Positions 11,257-21,898 of a stretch of DNA of 64,000 nucleotides are shown piece by piece. A model generated the notes under the pieces. The model worked only from the letters and a program-made list of their open reading frames with translations. It searched no databases and had not been told where the DNA came from. The number at the start of each line of letters is the position of its first letter. The stretch's first letter is position 1. This DNA comes from Azorinus chamasolen (Eukaryota > Mollusca > Bivalvia > Cardiida > Solecurtidae): the NCBI GenBank assembly GCA_963576725.1, contig OY755241.1, positions 58,897,071-58,961,070 on the forward strand. Reading direction: 5' to 3'. The position numbers and the translations under genes are program-made.

Positions 11257-11630
11257 AAGTACAGTGTTCCCTCTCTACAACGACACCCTTTGGGATACGA
11301 AGATTGTATGTGTTGTTCAGAGGGGGGTTGTTATAGGGAGGGAAAATCAAATGTAATTAGCTTGTTTGCAGATCCCTGAAAAAGTGTATTTCGAGAAATA
11401 AAACCATTATGCCTCCATCAAACCCTATGTTTTGACCACTCTTTAGAATCGTCACAAAGTGACGATTCTAAAGAGTGGTCACAACATAGGGTTTGATGGA
11501 GGCATAAAGAAAATACAATGGCAAAAAGTTGCGTCTGAAACCTTGTTGTTTCGGAAACCGTGACATGCGTTGTTGTAAGGAGGGAATCGTTATTGAGAGG
11601 GCCGTTGTAGGGAGGCAGCACTGTATGCAT
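11257..11630. mobile_element. Pogo/Tc1-like MITE interrupted by an SL hairpin
   Basis: TACAGTGTTCCCTCTCTACA at the left and TGTAGGGAGGCAGCACTGTA at the right are inverted terminal repeats with TA ends. An SL hairpin occupies 11403-11512. Confidence 0.65.
11403..11512. mobile_element. SL hairpin, nearly perfect
   Basis: TTATGCCTCCATCAAACCCT ... TTAGAATCGTCAC pairs base for base with GTGACGATTCTAA ... GGGTTTGATGGAGGCATAA. Confidence 0.85.
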
Positions 11631-11631
11631 A

Positions 11632-11820
11632 TACAGTAACCCATCTGAATTCTGGTAGATAGAAGAATGTAGATACCTTCAGATTGGGGCTGCTTAATGC
11701 AAGGTGATTGCCGTGCAGGAGCTATCTGTGTGATTTTCTCCCTGCGATAAGCTGTCAAATGTCTCTAAGACCGATATTTAAACTAAATTTAACGACCTAT
11801 CTAGAGGGGGTTTCATGTAC
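11632..11820. mobile_element. PG MITE, degraded
   Basis: TACAGTAACCCATCTGAATTC at the left and CTAGAGGGGGTTTCATGTA at the right, with CTGCTTAATGCAAGG inside. Confidence 0.6.
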
Positions 11821-12744
11821 CATTATAAAAACGCAGCAAAATGAATGTTCAAGATGTTAAAACTCTTCCAATGAGTCGTGACAATACCCATAGGCCCTGT
11901 TGTAAGGCTATATCTTATTATGACTCATGACATTGTATAGCGGTAGAACGTTTTCAATATGCTTGAGTGCCCTTGAACCATGTAATACATTTGTAATTTG
12001 TAATTACATGCAGCAAGGCGTTCAATCAAACCCTCAAAGAAGCCGGCCGATCAGTCTGCTCTGTTTGCTTAAAGATGTATCCTGCGCAAACGTCCTCAAA
12101 ATTTGCGTATCAAACTGATTTCAGAATCGGAATCTATGTACTTTGACACTGATTTGACACTAAACAGTACGGTTAGTAAATGGTTGTTTGTGTCGAAAAC
12201 ACAGAAAAATGTATTGCTACGGAAATCAACGGAATAGCGTTCGCCGTTGTCCGGAATCTGTCGTGTGATTCAAATTTACATACCGGAAATAATAATTCGT
12301 TTTATATGTGGTCAACAACCAGTGTCAGCCATTGTACATATGTAGCAACCTAATTGATACTTAAAGCGTTGTTCAGAAATAGAATCCGAGTCATTCAGAA
12401 CTTGGCCGATGATGTCCGCTGATTTCCGTGCAAATCCCCGTTTTAAAAAGGAGGCTCTTTTTTTAATAATTTAGCAGTATTCAATAGCGATAATATTTAG
12501 CTGAACAAATATATCCTGTCGGAAAAGTGGTTGTAAGCATTATTATAATTGTATGTATACGTGTACAGTTTCTTGTGTTATTTGATTAATACGAAAAATG
12601 CACATACATCTTTAACGAATTATTATGTGATTCGACATTTTCTGACAAGGTAAGAACTCCAGTGTACACGCACCAATATCAATAGGCAGCTAATAAATAT
12701 CTATGAAGTCATTAAGTCTTACATGAATATTAAACAGTAAAAAA
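11821..12744. other. Noncoding stretch with one HP1 fragment
   Basis: CGATCAGTCTGCTCTGTTTGC at about 12048 is a single HP1 arm. Otherwise no exon or repeat is recognised. Confidence 0.4.
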
Positions 12745-12990
12745 GTTAGCCCTTTACTCCATGAATATTCATGTCAGAAATAAGGAAATCATGAATACCA
12801 ATTGGACTAATTGATATAACAGTAAATGGACACAATACTGTTTAGCCATGGCAGAAACAATAGAATCATATTATGGCAAAAGCAAACGGAACATACCCTG
12901 ATCAGACGGCTGATCTGGGTCTACTCTGGCCGCAAAGGCGTAGAAAGAGGCATTTATGTAGTAAATGGTTATGCAGATGTATCTTTTGAA
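12745..12990. mobile_element. HP1b MITE
   Basis: TTAGCCCTTTACTCCATG, then ATGAATATTCATGTCAG, then CCTGATCAGACGG with GATCTGGGTCTACTCTG. The central loop is shortened. Confidence 0.75.
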
Positions 12991-13073
12991 TAAAGGGTTA
13001 AATCTCTCTATCACATCTGACCTATAGTAGGCCCACTGTGGAAATCAATGACATTTTCAGACGATTGAATCGA

Positions 13074-13240
13074 CACAATAAATCTACCGAAAAGGAGCAT
13101 TTACTAGAGAAAAGAAAATTTTGGAATTCTGTATTTTTAAAACCAATGTGATAGAGCATTTGCTCTATTTATCATAATAGTTTCACAGAGTGACTTTTAA
13201 AGAGGCGTCAAAAGGCGACACTATGAGCGAACGGGTTAAG
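13074..13240 (-). mobile_element. HP2 MITE, truncated
   Basis: AATAAATCTACCGAAAAGGA to CGGGTTAA; the hairpin GAGCATTTGCTC is internally shortened. Confidence 0.7.
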
Positions 13241-13246
13241 AAAAGT

Positions 13247-13424
13247 ATAGTAGAACCCGACTTAAGCGACCCTCAAAAATAGGTAACTATGGGCCTATAA
13301 GGCAGGTGGTAGCAGAAAGCTTTCTGTATTACTTTTGCCCTGCATCAAGCAACCGTCTGATGTTTAAGACTCTTAAGCTCAATAAACTAAAGGCCGCTTA
13401 AGACAGGTTCTACTGAAACAAAAG
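13247..13424. mobile_element. PG MITE
   Basis: TATAGTAGAACCCGACTTAAG at the left and CTTAAGACAGGTTCTACTG at the right. The core is GGCAGGTGGTAGC with TGCATCAAGCAACC. Confidence 0.7.
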
Positions 13425-13487
13425 AAAGACGTAGCAGGCGACAATACTTGACTGTGTAAAAGTTAAAGGCAGACTTCCAACCAAGTC

Positions 13488-13790
13488 TGAGGCCTGTTCA
13501 GGAGAGCGGTCGCTTGATGAGCGCTTGCCAGAGCAAAAGTACCACCGATGAACGCGATCGAGCGCCCTTTCTAAAGTTCTAGAGCATCAGTTTGTTAATT
13601 ACGATTGTTTTCTTCCAGTCTGTTTCTTCTGTTACCTTGTTGGTAGCCATCTTGGAAAAATAAGCGAATGTCAAAGCGATATACCTCGCGAGTATGCTAG
13701 CTTGCGCTAGCTGGCACTAGGCGGGCGCCCTCGTTCAGAGTCCAAGCGCTCGAAGTGACATCGAACGCCCACACTCCTGAACAGACCTCA
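13488..13790. mobile_element. 303-bp TIR MITE of a separate family
   Basis: TGAGGCCTGTTCAGGAG and CTCCTGAACAGACCTCA are 17-bp inverted ends with one mismatch. The interior is GC-richer than its surroundings. The target duplication is not clear. Confidence 0.7.
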
Positions 13791-13905
13791 TGTTACAGCA
13801 AAATACGTCAGGCGGAGCGCAAATTAGTTGCAAGCTAATAAATAACCGTTTACCTTATATGAGCGATATATACAGAGTATATTATATACCTATAAATTAT
13901 TATTT

Positions 13906-14136
13906 TTAAACCTTTTACCGCCAATGTCGCAAATATGCACCACGACAAATAGTGCAGTCCAAAATCAGACGCCACCGTTTGTTCAGGGACTACACTTTTT
14001 GTCTCAAACTATTTCTATAACAGTGCCGTATTCCTTTGAAATTTGCATTTATTTATCGCATGTCCTTACTTTACCATATGAGTTAACAAAATTAGTTTGC
14101 AGACGACAATTAGAAATTTGGCGCCGAAAGGGTTCA
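13906..14136 (+). mobile_element. HP4 MITE
   Basis: TTAAACCTTTTACCGCCAAT then GACAAATAGTGCAGTCC, ending TTTGGCGCCGAAAGGGTT. The central palindrome is partly lost. Confidence 0.75.
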
Positions 14137-14284
14137 AAAGTAAATGAAAGAAAGAAGCGCACTAAGTCGAACTCAGGAATTTAATTTTCAACACATTGGT
14201 CTCACGCAAAGATTATTCTTTTATTCGTCAGATAGTCCTTTTCTGAAAACCATTGTAATCGAATAAATGGAGTGTATATCTGAA

Positions 14285-14780
14285 CTATTTTTGGATAGGT
14301 CGGCTTTTGTAGTTTGTATTTGTCACTTTGAATTTGCAATCCTATCATTTCACATACATGAACGTAATATGCATCTAAACAGTCCCGTATTAGTCCATAT
14401 CTGGGGCAGCAAGTTGCCATTTAAACTGTCACCTTGGTAAATAATTTTCCATTCAATCAAATTTTGGCTCGCTTCATATTTAACCCGTTCAATGCGGGAA
14501 ACGAATTGCTATTGTCATTTACAAACAGTGTAGACCCAGATGAGAGGGCTCCTAGAGGAACACTCTCATCAGGGTCTGCACTGTTTGTCATGCTATACGT
14601 TTCTTTAAAAACATCCCTGAATAGTAACAGTAAACTTGACCTGTTTGAATATTGGAATAGCCCATTAGAAAAATCAGTGTTAAAATGATTAACCATTTAC
14701 TTCATGCATTAACAAACAGAACAGAGCCGTGTGATCAGGGTATGTTCTGTTTGCTAATGTAATTTGAAAAAGTCTCTGTT
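14285..14780 (+). repeat. Diverged direct duplication, left copy
   Basis: This aligns with 15070-15540. Shared anchors are ACCTTGGTAAATAAnT, TTTGGCTyGCTTCATAT, the HP5 element and the following HP1 remnant. Confidence 0.65.
14480..14692 (+). mobile_element. HP5 MITE
   Basis: TTAACCCGTTCAATGCGGG, hairpin ACAGTGTAGACCCAGATGAG with CTCATCAGGGTCTGCACTGT, right TTAA at 14689. Confidence 0.8.
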
Positions 14781-14880
14781 TCTTTACTTTCTAAAATGAC
14801 TACTATATTCCGCCTTCCATATTACACTATAACTAGTTTGTCTATGAATATGCAGTAGGTATTGAATTCTTTAATAAACT
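14689..14880 (+). mobile_element. HP1c remnant
   Basis: TTAACCATTTACTTCATGC, GATCAGGGTATGTTCTGTTTGC and CCGCCTTCCATATTACA. The left arm of the hairpin is largely deleted. Confidence 0.6.
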
Positions 14881-15069
14881 ATGGATAAAAAAGGGATTCA
14901 TAAAAGTGGTCTTTTCTACGATATTTACAAACCACAGTATCATACAGTATGGATTCTGATGATAGCCTACACCGAAAGGAGGTTAGTCTCTCCTGGCTCT
15001 ACATGTGTTACCATTTCCTTGTGAAAGAGGAAGTAAATTATAGTAAATTATATACACAAATAGATCTTA

Positions 15070-15540
15070 AGCGAGATAGGTTGGCTTGTGTATTTCGTAC
15101 TTGGTATTTTGAATTATGATGTAATTATATCATTGCACATACGCAATATACATAGGAAAAGTCCCCTTTTAGTCCAGATTTGAGTCAGCCAGTTTCGATT
15201 TAACTGTCAGCTTGGTAAATAAATCTCTATTCAGTCAATCTTTGGCTTGCTTCATATCAAACCCGTTCAATGCGGGAAACGACTCTCTGTTGGTCTTAGA
15301 AAACATTATAGACACAAATAAGAGGGCTCCTAGAGGAGCTCTTTCATCAGGGTCTGCACTGTTTGTCATGTTACAATTGTCTTTAAAAACCTACCCGAAT
15401 ATTAACGGTAATTTTGCCCTGTTTGAAGATTGGAATAGTCCACTTGAAAATTTAGTGTTTAAAGGGTTAACACTTTACTTTATACATTTACAAACAGTGT
15501 AGAACCGTCTGATCAGGGTATGTTCCGTTTGCTAAAGTAA
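15070..15540 (+). repeat. Diverged direct duplication, right copy (contains HP5 at 15260-15476)
   Basis: It has the same order of landmarks as 14285-14780: GATAGGTTGGCTT, GTAAATAAATCTC, HP5 starting AAACCCGTTCAATGCGGG and GATCAGGGTATGTTCCGTTTGC. Confidence 0.65.
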
Positions 15541-15557
15541 TTTGAAAGAGGATATGT

Positions 15558-15690
15558 TGCGAATTGTCTTTTAAGATCACATATTCCTAAACGAGCCTTA
15601 GAAAATTTCATTAAGCGATCCTTGGCGAGTTTGATAACATTTTTTTGGCGAGTTTAGGTACATGTGATCTTAACAGACAACGCGCATCCG
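15558..15690. mobile_element. Fold-back element, about 130 bp
   Basis: TGTCTTTTAAGATCACAT ... CCTAAACGAGC pairs with GGCGAGTTTAGG ... ATGTGATCTTAACAGACA. Confidence 0.7.
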
Positions 15691-15839
15691 ATTATTTTTC
15701 TCACATAACAAAAAAGTGTATTTTCGCCGTTTAAATGACATATAAACATCAGTTTCCATGGTTTGACGTCATATATGACTTATGACGTCATATATGTTCT
15801 AAGGTGGTCTTACACGTGTCACAGATAAGGGGAGGTAAA

Positions 15840-16260
15840 TCTATATGAGAAATCTCTTTCTTTACTTTCTAAAATGGCTACTATCTTCCGCCTTCCATAT
15901 TTCTCTGTAACTTTTTTGTCCATGAATATTTGGAATGAAGAATGGACGAAAAAAGGATTAAATTATTTTTGAATATTGATTTTTTCAACGATAATTACGA
16001 ATCACGGTAGATCTATCACATTTTATACCCCGATGTGAAACCGAATTTGTCCTTCCCGGGTAAACATTTGTTACCATTTTCCTGTTCTATACTTTTTCAA
16101 AATTTCAATACCCACTGAATATTCATGGGCAAAAAAATACATGTATAATGAAATATGGAAGGTGGAATATTGTAGTCATTTAAGAAAGTATCAGCCGTCT
16201 GGTTGGGGTCTACTCTGTTTGCATATGTGTTAAAATGCGTTTATATAAGGGAAAGGCATA
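15840..16260. mobile_element. Two HP1c fragments head to head
   Basis: TTTACTTTCTAAAATGGC and CCGCCTTCCATATTTC lie at 15860-15905. TTTCAATACCCACTGAATAT, AATATGGAAGGTGG and GGGGTCTACTCTGTTTGC lie at 16073-16259. Confidence 0.65.
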
Positions 16261-16434
16261 ACTGGTACCGGACCAAGATTTAACTACAACAATAAGAATA
16301 ATTTTCATAATGGCACATAAGCACAGAAAAGTTTGGCCTTTATAGTAACTGTGCAATCAGATTTATATTAGTTCATATACAAACAGAGTAAACCCTGACC
16401 ACACAACTCTGACATACTACTCAGTATAAAAGAC

Positions 16435-16695
16435 TTAACTCTTTCGGCGTCAAATTTATAATTGTTGTCGGCATTTCAAGACTCGGCAATGCACTTTTGT
16501 TAAATGATTCGGTTAAATAGGGAAATGAGATAAATAAATGCAAATTTCAAAGAAATAAAGCACAGATATAGAAATAGAGTTTGATACAAAAAGTGAAGTC
16601 CCTGACCAATTTCCGCCTTGAAAAGACGGCGCCTAATATGGGACTGCACTATTTGTCGTGGTGCATCTTTGCGACATTTGCCGTGAAAGGGGTAA
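16435..16695 (-). mobile_element. HP4 MITE, full length, reverse orientation
   Basis: TTAACTCTTTCGGCGTCAAA to GTGAAAGGGGTAA; arms AAAAAGTGAAGTCCC and GGGACTGCACTATTTG. Confidence 0.8.
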
Positions 16696-16869
16696 ATTGC
16701 TAGATGCTTTTGAACAGCAAGCAGTGCAGACTCTGATCAGAGTGGAATAGTCCAACGGTGTTTAACTATATAGTCAAATCGGCATGTATTGCTAGATGAA
16801 AAGACAAACAGACTATAGAGTCCACTATACGTACGTAAAACTTAAACTAACTGCATGGTTTTGATTGAC

Positions 16870-16925
16870 AAATAGCGCAGACCCGGATCAGAGCTTTCTG
16901 ATCTGGGTTTACACTGTTTGCAAAT
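16870..16925. mobile_element. HP-type short hairpin
   Basis: GACAAATAGCGCAGACCCGG and GATCTGGGTTTACACTGTTTG around GATCAGAGCTTTCTGATC. Confidence 0.7.
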
Positions 16926-16944
16926 AGCATTCCATACAGACTCT

Positions 16945-17180
16945 ATTCCAACCCATTTGTTCCCACGACCCCATATAAGGGACGTAGGCAAACATTGTAG
17001 ACGCTGATCAGACTCCGCATAATGCGGCGTCTGATCAGCGTCTACGCTGTTTGCTGATAGGAATTTCAGTATAAAACAGAAAGAAACTGAACATTTAGGC
17101 CAGACACCCCTTAGATAAAAAAAAAATGGACTAACCCGATATATAAACACGGAAAAATCCAATGGGAGCAAATGGGTTAA
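16945..17180 (-). mobile_element. HP7 MITE
   Basis: AACCCATTTGTTCCC to GGGAGCAAATGGGTTAA. The core TAGACGCTGATCAGACTCCG with CGGCGTCTGATCAGCGTCTA is nearly perfect. Confidence 0.85.
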
Positions 17181-17431
17181 GGGTTAAAGCGCATGTATTT
17201 GGACTTCCTTATATGCGATATCTATGGTGCGTTCTATTACAGTCTATTCAAGTCGGTTGAACCTTTATCAAAATAAAAAAAAACATGTCTGCTTAAACTC
17301 TGATCTGGATCATTTTACTTGATCTCATTTCGTTCAAACGTTTGGAAATTTATTGACCGAGCGTCAAATAACCTTGACCTCTCTCTACTGGTCATCGAAG
17401 ACAGTTTATAATGCATATGAACTGTTCATGG

Positions 17432-17516
17432 TAACTATTTACTCCATAAATACAACTTTCTCTGCATTTGCAAATAGAGTAGACGGCTCCTGATCAGTGT
17501 CTGCCTTGTTAGCTCA
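17432..17516. mobile_element. HP1a fragment
   Basis: TTTACTCCATAAATACAAC then GCAAATAGAGTAGACGGCTCC and GATCAGTGTCTGCCTTGTTAGC. Confidence 0.65.
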
Positions 17517-17559
17517 TTGAAAACAAGTAAAATAGAACCTGTTCTAAGCTGTCAATCGT

Positions 17560-17734
17560 TTATTGGACATATGAGTTTACAAAAGCAGGTAGTGGCTTAA
17601 TGCTGTGGAAAATAATGCAGAGAACTCCTATAACAGTTGTCTGCATTAGTTCTGACCTGCATTAAGTTACCACCTGTCTTACTTAATCGTTAGATTTCTT
17701 GGCGGCCGCTTAAGATAGTGTTTACAGTATATAT
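17560..17734. mobile_element. PG MITE
   Basis: GCAGGTAGTGGCTTAATGC, ATAATGCAGAGAACTCC and CTGCATTAAGTTACCACCTG; right end GTGTTTACAGTATA. Confidence 0.65.
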
Positions 17735-17899
17735 ATTGACTGTGCAGTTTCTGTCCTAGCAAATTACTCTACCGTCCATATACATGTACTGTCATTTTGA
17801 AATCAGCTAATTAATATTCATGGGTCTTATTTCTAACACGATTATTCATGGGATCACGGATTGAACATTCTTTTTAGCATGTTAACTTATGACTGACTG

Positions 17900-17959
17900 A
17901 CTATTTTGCTGTAGTTAAAAATAATAACCGACTAGTTTGCTGTAGTTAAAAATAATAAT
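17900..17959. repeat. 31-bp direct tandem repeat, two copies
   Basis: The unit contains TTTGCTGTAGTTAAAAATAA in both copies. Confidence 0.9.
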
Positions 17960-18660
17960 TCCATGAAATCAAAACACATAATTATGTCAGTAAGACTACA
18001 AACGTTAAATGGAAATCCACTCCGCCTACTTTGCTATGTGACCGATTTTCTTCTCTTTTGTGGAATATGTCCCCACGATGGTTTCAACTCTTAACCTGTT
18101 ATCCTCGATCTACATGCATCTGCATAGCGAACACGAAGGTGAGACGTCATGTAATTTAAATTTGGCATCTCATCAGAATCCAGTCTATTAGCTGACACTC
18201 TGTAAATAGTTTATCAAAAGCTTGAAATAATTGAGCACTGCAATAAAATTGCACCAGAATAAACATACCTTAGTATTGACAGCTACGAGTCGATATTTAT
18301 TCTGCTACGCGCGACCTTACAGACATTTACAAACAACGTTGATCTAGACGAGATAAGACGCCGATGTACCTCGACTTGTCTTTAAGGTCAAAACTGCTCG
18401 GCACTCGGGCATTAGTTTATCAAAAGCTTGAACAAATCAAAGTAAACAGTATGCTGCAGGTCGGATTTTCGCAGACATTTTCACCAAGTCAGGCAATTCT
18501 ATTGACATCGCTATATATGAAATAGTGCGTAAAATTTATCAGCAAAATCCAAGAAACGTGTCTAGACACATTCCAGTTCTATTGTGTTCAAATCACTTTC
18601 GATACTGGAAGTTTTAAAGTCGCAATCCTATTGTACGAATTTGATTTTTTTATTCCCAAA
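17960..18660. other. Noncoding with HP6-like debris
   Basis: TAGTTTATCAAAAGCTTGAA recurs at about 18206 and 18412. TGGCATCTCATCAGAATCCAG is an HP6-like arm. No exon is seen. Confidence 0.4.
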
Positions 18661-18754
18661 ATCTTGAAACGCTTAAATTATAATTAACCCATATTGTATG
18701 TAATCCTAAATACTACAAGTCTTTAATTAATCTCCTTCCTTAATTCTTTTAATG

Positions 18755-18860
18755 TGTTTGCAAATAGATAGACTATCTTTGCAAATACAATAGACCCAGA
18801 TTAAACGGCTTCTATAGGAGCCGTCTGATTTGGGTCTATCCTGTTTGCTAATGGAATGAT
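18755..18860. mobile_element. HP1 hairpin
   Basis: TTTGCAAATACAATAGACCC and GATTTGGGTCTATCCTGTTTGC around CGGCTTCTATAGGAGCCG. The left arm has a partial duplicate at 18759. Confidence 0.8.
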
Positions 18861-19129
18861 GTAGATCTTTTATAACACAGTTTCGTTCAAGTCCAACGCT
18901 TACTGTGTCTATACACAATTATGTCATTGGATACGGGCGGGTAGTAGCTTTTAAAAGACAATTTTTATTTTATTAACTAATAAGTACATCGCTTTTGTAT
19001 AGACCGACCTTGTTCCAAATAGTCTGTTTCACAATAACAACAATTACCCTGTGTGGTATCCCTGTCATTTAAAATCTTTATCTATAGACTTCAATAGAAC
19101 ATATCTTAAATAGCTATCGAAAAGATGTC

Positions 19130-19330
19130 TAATTACGGATCTGTAAGATAGGCGGTAGCTTAATGCAGGACAAAAGTAATGCAGACAGATCCTACGGGAG
19201 ATCTCTACATTACATTTGCGCTGCCATCATCAACCACATGTTTACACATTTACAAACTGAGTAGACCCAGATCAGACGCTCCCTAACGGAGCTGTATGAT
19301 CAGGGTCTGCTCTGTTTGATTATGGGAATT
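19130..19330. mobile_element. PG core followed by an HP1 hairpin
   Basis: GTAGCTTAATGCAGG ... AAGTAATGCAGACAGATCC at 19150-19240. AAACTGAGTAGACCCAGATC and GATCAGGGTCTGCTCTGTTTG at 19252-19320. Confidence 0.7.
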
Positions 19331-19546
19331 TATAGATCCGAATATGCAGTCTCCACAACAGTGAAGTAATCCCTCTTCTCAGTCCATTTTACCAATTCTG
19401 TGTATGAGTATTGTTGAGGTGATGAAAGCTTGAATAAATATTAAACAAGGGACGGTTTAAGGCAGCTATGTTCAATTAAGGAAAGGCAATGATCTACTGT
19501 ATGGCCTAATTGTTCTTTATAAGCTTTTATGTTTCAATGTACGATT

Positions 19547-19617
19547 TGCAAACAAAGAAGACTCGGACCAGACGGCTCCTATAGGAGCCGTCAGATCGGG
19601 ATCGGCTCCGTTAGCTT
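19547..19617. mobile_element. HP1 hairpin
   Basis: TTTGCAAACAAAGAAGACTC and GATCGGGATCGGCTCCGTTAGC around GACGGCTCCTATAGGAGCCG. Confidence 0.8.
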
Positions 19618-19679
19618 GTGAAATTTGAAAGCTCTGTGTCCTTACTTGGATGTACCAGGTTCCACGCCGAATGCAACCC

Positions 19680-19860
19680 GTTCAATAATTTCTCAAATGT
19701 TTGAATTGAGTAGGAAAAAGAAGCAAACACAACAGCACGTGGAGATCGAACATTAAACACTTTCTCCGCCAACGTCGCAAAAATGCACCGCGACAGATAG
19801 TATTGAGGAAGATTAACGCCAAAAATGCATATTGCTTTGTTGCATTTCAATTTGCTTCAT
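19680..19860 (-). mobile_element. HP4-related remnant
   Basis: ACTTTCTCCGCCAACGTCGC then ATGCACCGCGACAGATAGT. The outer TTAA ends are not clear. Confidence 0.5.
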
Positions 19861-20278
19861 GTTAAATGCATCATGCAAACTGATTATTGCATGCAACGAT
19901 GTGCTTTCTTCCTTCTTTGAAGTTTCTTCTTCGATCCGACATTCAACCATCTCTAAACTTATTTATCGATTGTTATAAACGTCAGTTAATTTGTTTCATT
20001 ATTTAAACTGCGTTTAAGTATATTTTTGTGCGATATGCTTGGTGCTTGATGCGTTGTGTGTGATGCCTGATGCGCGGTTCCAACTTTGCTACGTTCGAAC
20101 CCGGCCTTTGTCGTACTCTTGCAGGCAATTAAGAGATAGGGACTAAAGCACTGAAGTGATTTGCCGAATACAGATATAAAGAAGGAAAACGCTGAATATA
20201 TGTAATCTTCTGTTTTACCGTACAGGTGTTGACATAAGTATATAACCCCCCTCCCTCACGCTAATGTAATGGATCAGT

Positions 20279-20460
20279 AACCATTCTATTTCTTTGTATT
20301 CAATGTACGGTGGAGAAAGGGTGTAACAGTTTTGTGTACCACGAAGAGAATAGTACTTGTTATGGAATAAAACCTGCAATCTCTTGCGCTGTGTTCGCGA
20401 ATTTACAAGGGGCAATATTTTATAGATCGCATCCTCTACCGCTAACAACGCCCGGTTTAG
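20279..20460 (+). CDS. Gene C candidate exon: PAN/apple-like segment
   Basis: The plus-strand frame reads VTILFLCIQCTVEKGCNSFV then YHEENSTCYGIK. The CxxC, GCNSFVYHEENSTC pattern resembles a PAN/apple domain, a disulfide fold often placed before discoidin domains in molluscan secreted proteins. A stop codon precedes about 20265, so the exon must begin after it; the acceptor near 20278 is weak. The donor could be GGTTTAG|GTACGG at 20461. It lies 1.2 kb upstream of the discoidin exons on the same strand. It may be a degenerate exon. Confidence 0.4.
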
Positions 20461-20559
20461 GTACGGAGTTTAACCTATTTGCGCCCAGTTGATTATTCCA
20501 TGTTTATATAATGGATTAGACCACTTTTGATCTAAGGGATGCCTGGAATAAATTTTCAA

Positions 20560-20706
20560 TTTCTTTTTGTTTTATATTTAAATTCCTATCAGCAGTGTAG
20601 ACTCTGATCAGACGCCGCAATGGGCGCATTATGCGGCGTCTGATCAGAGTCTACACTGTTTGCCCATGTCCCATATATGGGATCGTTGGTACAAATGGGT
20701 TAACAT
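20560..20706. mobile_element. HP7 MITE, left part degraded
   Basis: CAGTGTAGACTCTGATCAGA and TCTGATCAGAGTCTACACTG around GCCGCAATGGGCGCATTATG; right end ACAAATGGGTTAA. Confidence 0.85.
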
Positions 20707-20727
20707 TTCAATTCAAATTGTATTTGT

Positions 20728-20945
20728 ATTTAACCCTTACAATGCTGATATTTTTCAAATGGACTATTCCAAAATTCAACCAGGTTAAGCTTACGGTAAA
20801 TATTTAGGGAAATTTCTAAAGAAATTTGTTACATGACAAACAGTGCAGACCCTGATGAGAGGGTTCCTTTAGGAGCTCACCCTCTCATCTGGATATACAT
20901 GTATACTGTTTGCAAAGTACTTCGTTACCCTCACTGTAAGGGATA
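20728..20945 (-). mobile_element. HP5 MITE, reverse orientation
   Basis: TTAACCCTTACAATGCTGA; arms ACAAACAGTGCAGACCCTGA and GGATATACATGTATACTGTTTGC. Confidence 0.7.
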
Positions 20946-21010
20946 ATCTGTCTGATGTACAGGAGGACCTCTGTAGAATGATACATTCATGAAAAGGCGA
21001 GTGTGCCATT

Positions 21011-21180
21011 AACCCAACCCTATCACCGCCAATGTCGCAAAAAAAATCACCAAGACAAATTAGTGCAGTCCCTGATCAGACGCCGCCTTTTCAATAGCGG
21101 AAATTATAGAATGTGATCTATATTGTATTATAAGGAAACCGAGCAGACCCTGATTAGACGGCTCCTAGAACTGCTATTTA
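21011..21180. mobile_element. HP4 left part and an HP1 half hairpin
   Basis: TATCACCGCCAATGTCGC, AGTGCAGTCCCTGATCAGAC, then CGAGCAGACCCTGATTAGAC. Confidence 0.65.
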
Positions 21181-21220
21181 TTGAGTAAAATGATAATATA
21201 TGTTTTAGTGAAAACCATAT

Positions 21221-21472
21221 GAACCCGTTCCCTGTTCTATGTTTATTTCAAATTTCAATACCTACTGAATATTCATGGACAATGTAGTTATACTGAAATA
21301 TGGAAGGTGGGACATTGTAGCCAGTTTAGAAAGTAAAGAAACAGATCTATCAAATTCCATTAACAAACAGAGCAGACCCTGATCAGACGGCTCCTATAGG
21401 AGCCGTCTGATCTGGGTCTACTCTGTTTGCATATGCGTGAAAACACATTTACATGAGAGAAAGGCTTAATAA
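21221..21472 (+). mobile_element. HP1c MITE, full length
   Basis: AACCCGTTCCCTGTTCTATG to GAGAAAGGCTTAAT. The hairpin at 21364-21430 is a near-perfect palindrome around GGCTCCTATAGGAGCC. Confidence 0.85.
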
Positions 21473-21693
21473 AGAAATTGTTAGGTCTTGAAAACAATAT
21501 TGTTAGCTCAAATCTAGTGACCACTTCCGATTCGATCACACTTTTGAGAAACTATCGATCGAATGGGATTTTTGACGTCTCATCTAGATCGAAGCTGTTG
21601 CAAATGCGAGACAGGTCTTGAATATCATGATCAAGGAAGATTTACATAAGCTGCGTTTTACAGGCTGTTCAACAAGCGAAGCTCTCCTACCAG

Positions 21694-21798
21694 CAGTTAA
21701 TGATTCCCAGATAACCGCCTCCAGTATACATGTATACTAGGCTGTATTCCAACAAGTACTGGGCACCAAACACGACAGGACAGGGCCAGTTCATTCAA
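21694..21798 (+). pseudogene. Gene C exon 1 of F5/8 type C domain, frameshifted
   Basis: The left part reads VNDSQITASSI in one frame, the classic start of an F5/8C domain. The right part reads LYSNKYWAPNTTGQGQFIQ in another frame and ends at donor ATTCAA|GTAAGT. The two frames differ by one base. The switch falls at the 14-bp palindrome GTATACATGTATAC (21724-21737), which contributes an in-frame stop (TAG). The next exon starts VDFG in phase 0, giving the canonical QFIQ-VDFG join. Either the gene is inactivated here or the base is a sequencing or assembly error. Confidence 0.7.
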
Positions 21799-21898
21799 GT
21801 AAGTAACACAGTCTGATATCTCGTTTGTACTTTTTTTTCACGTTGTTATAATAAACATTTCTAGAAATTTGAACTGATGCAATTTTCACTGCTTCCAA

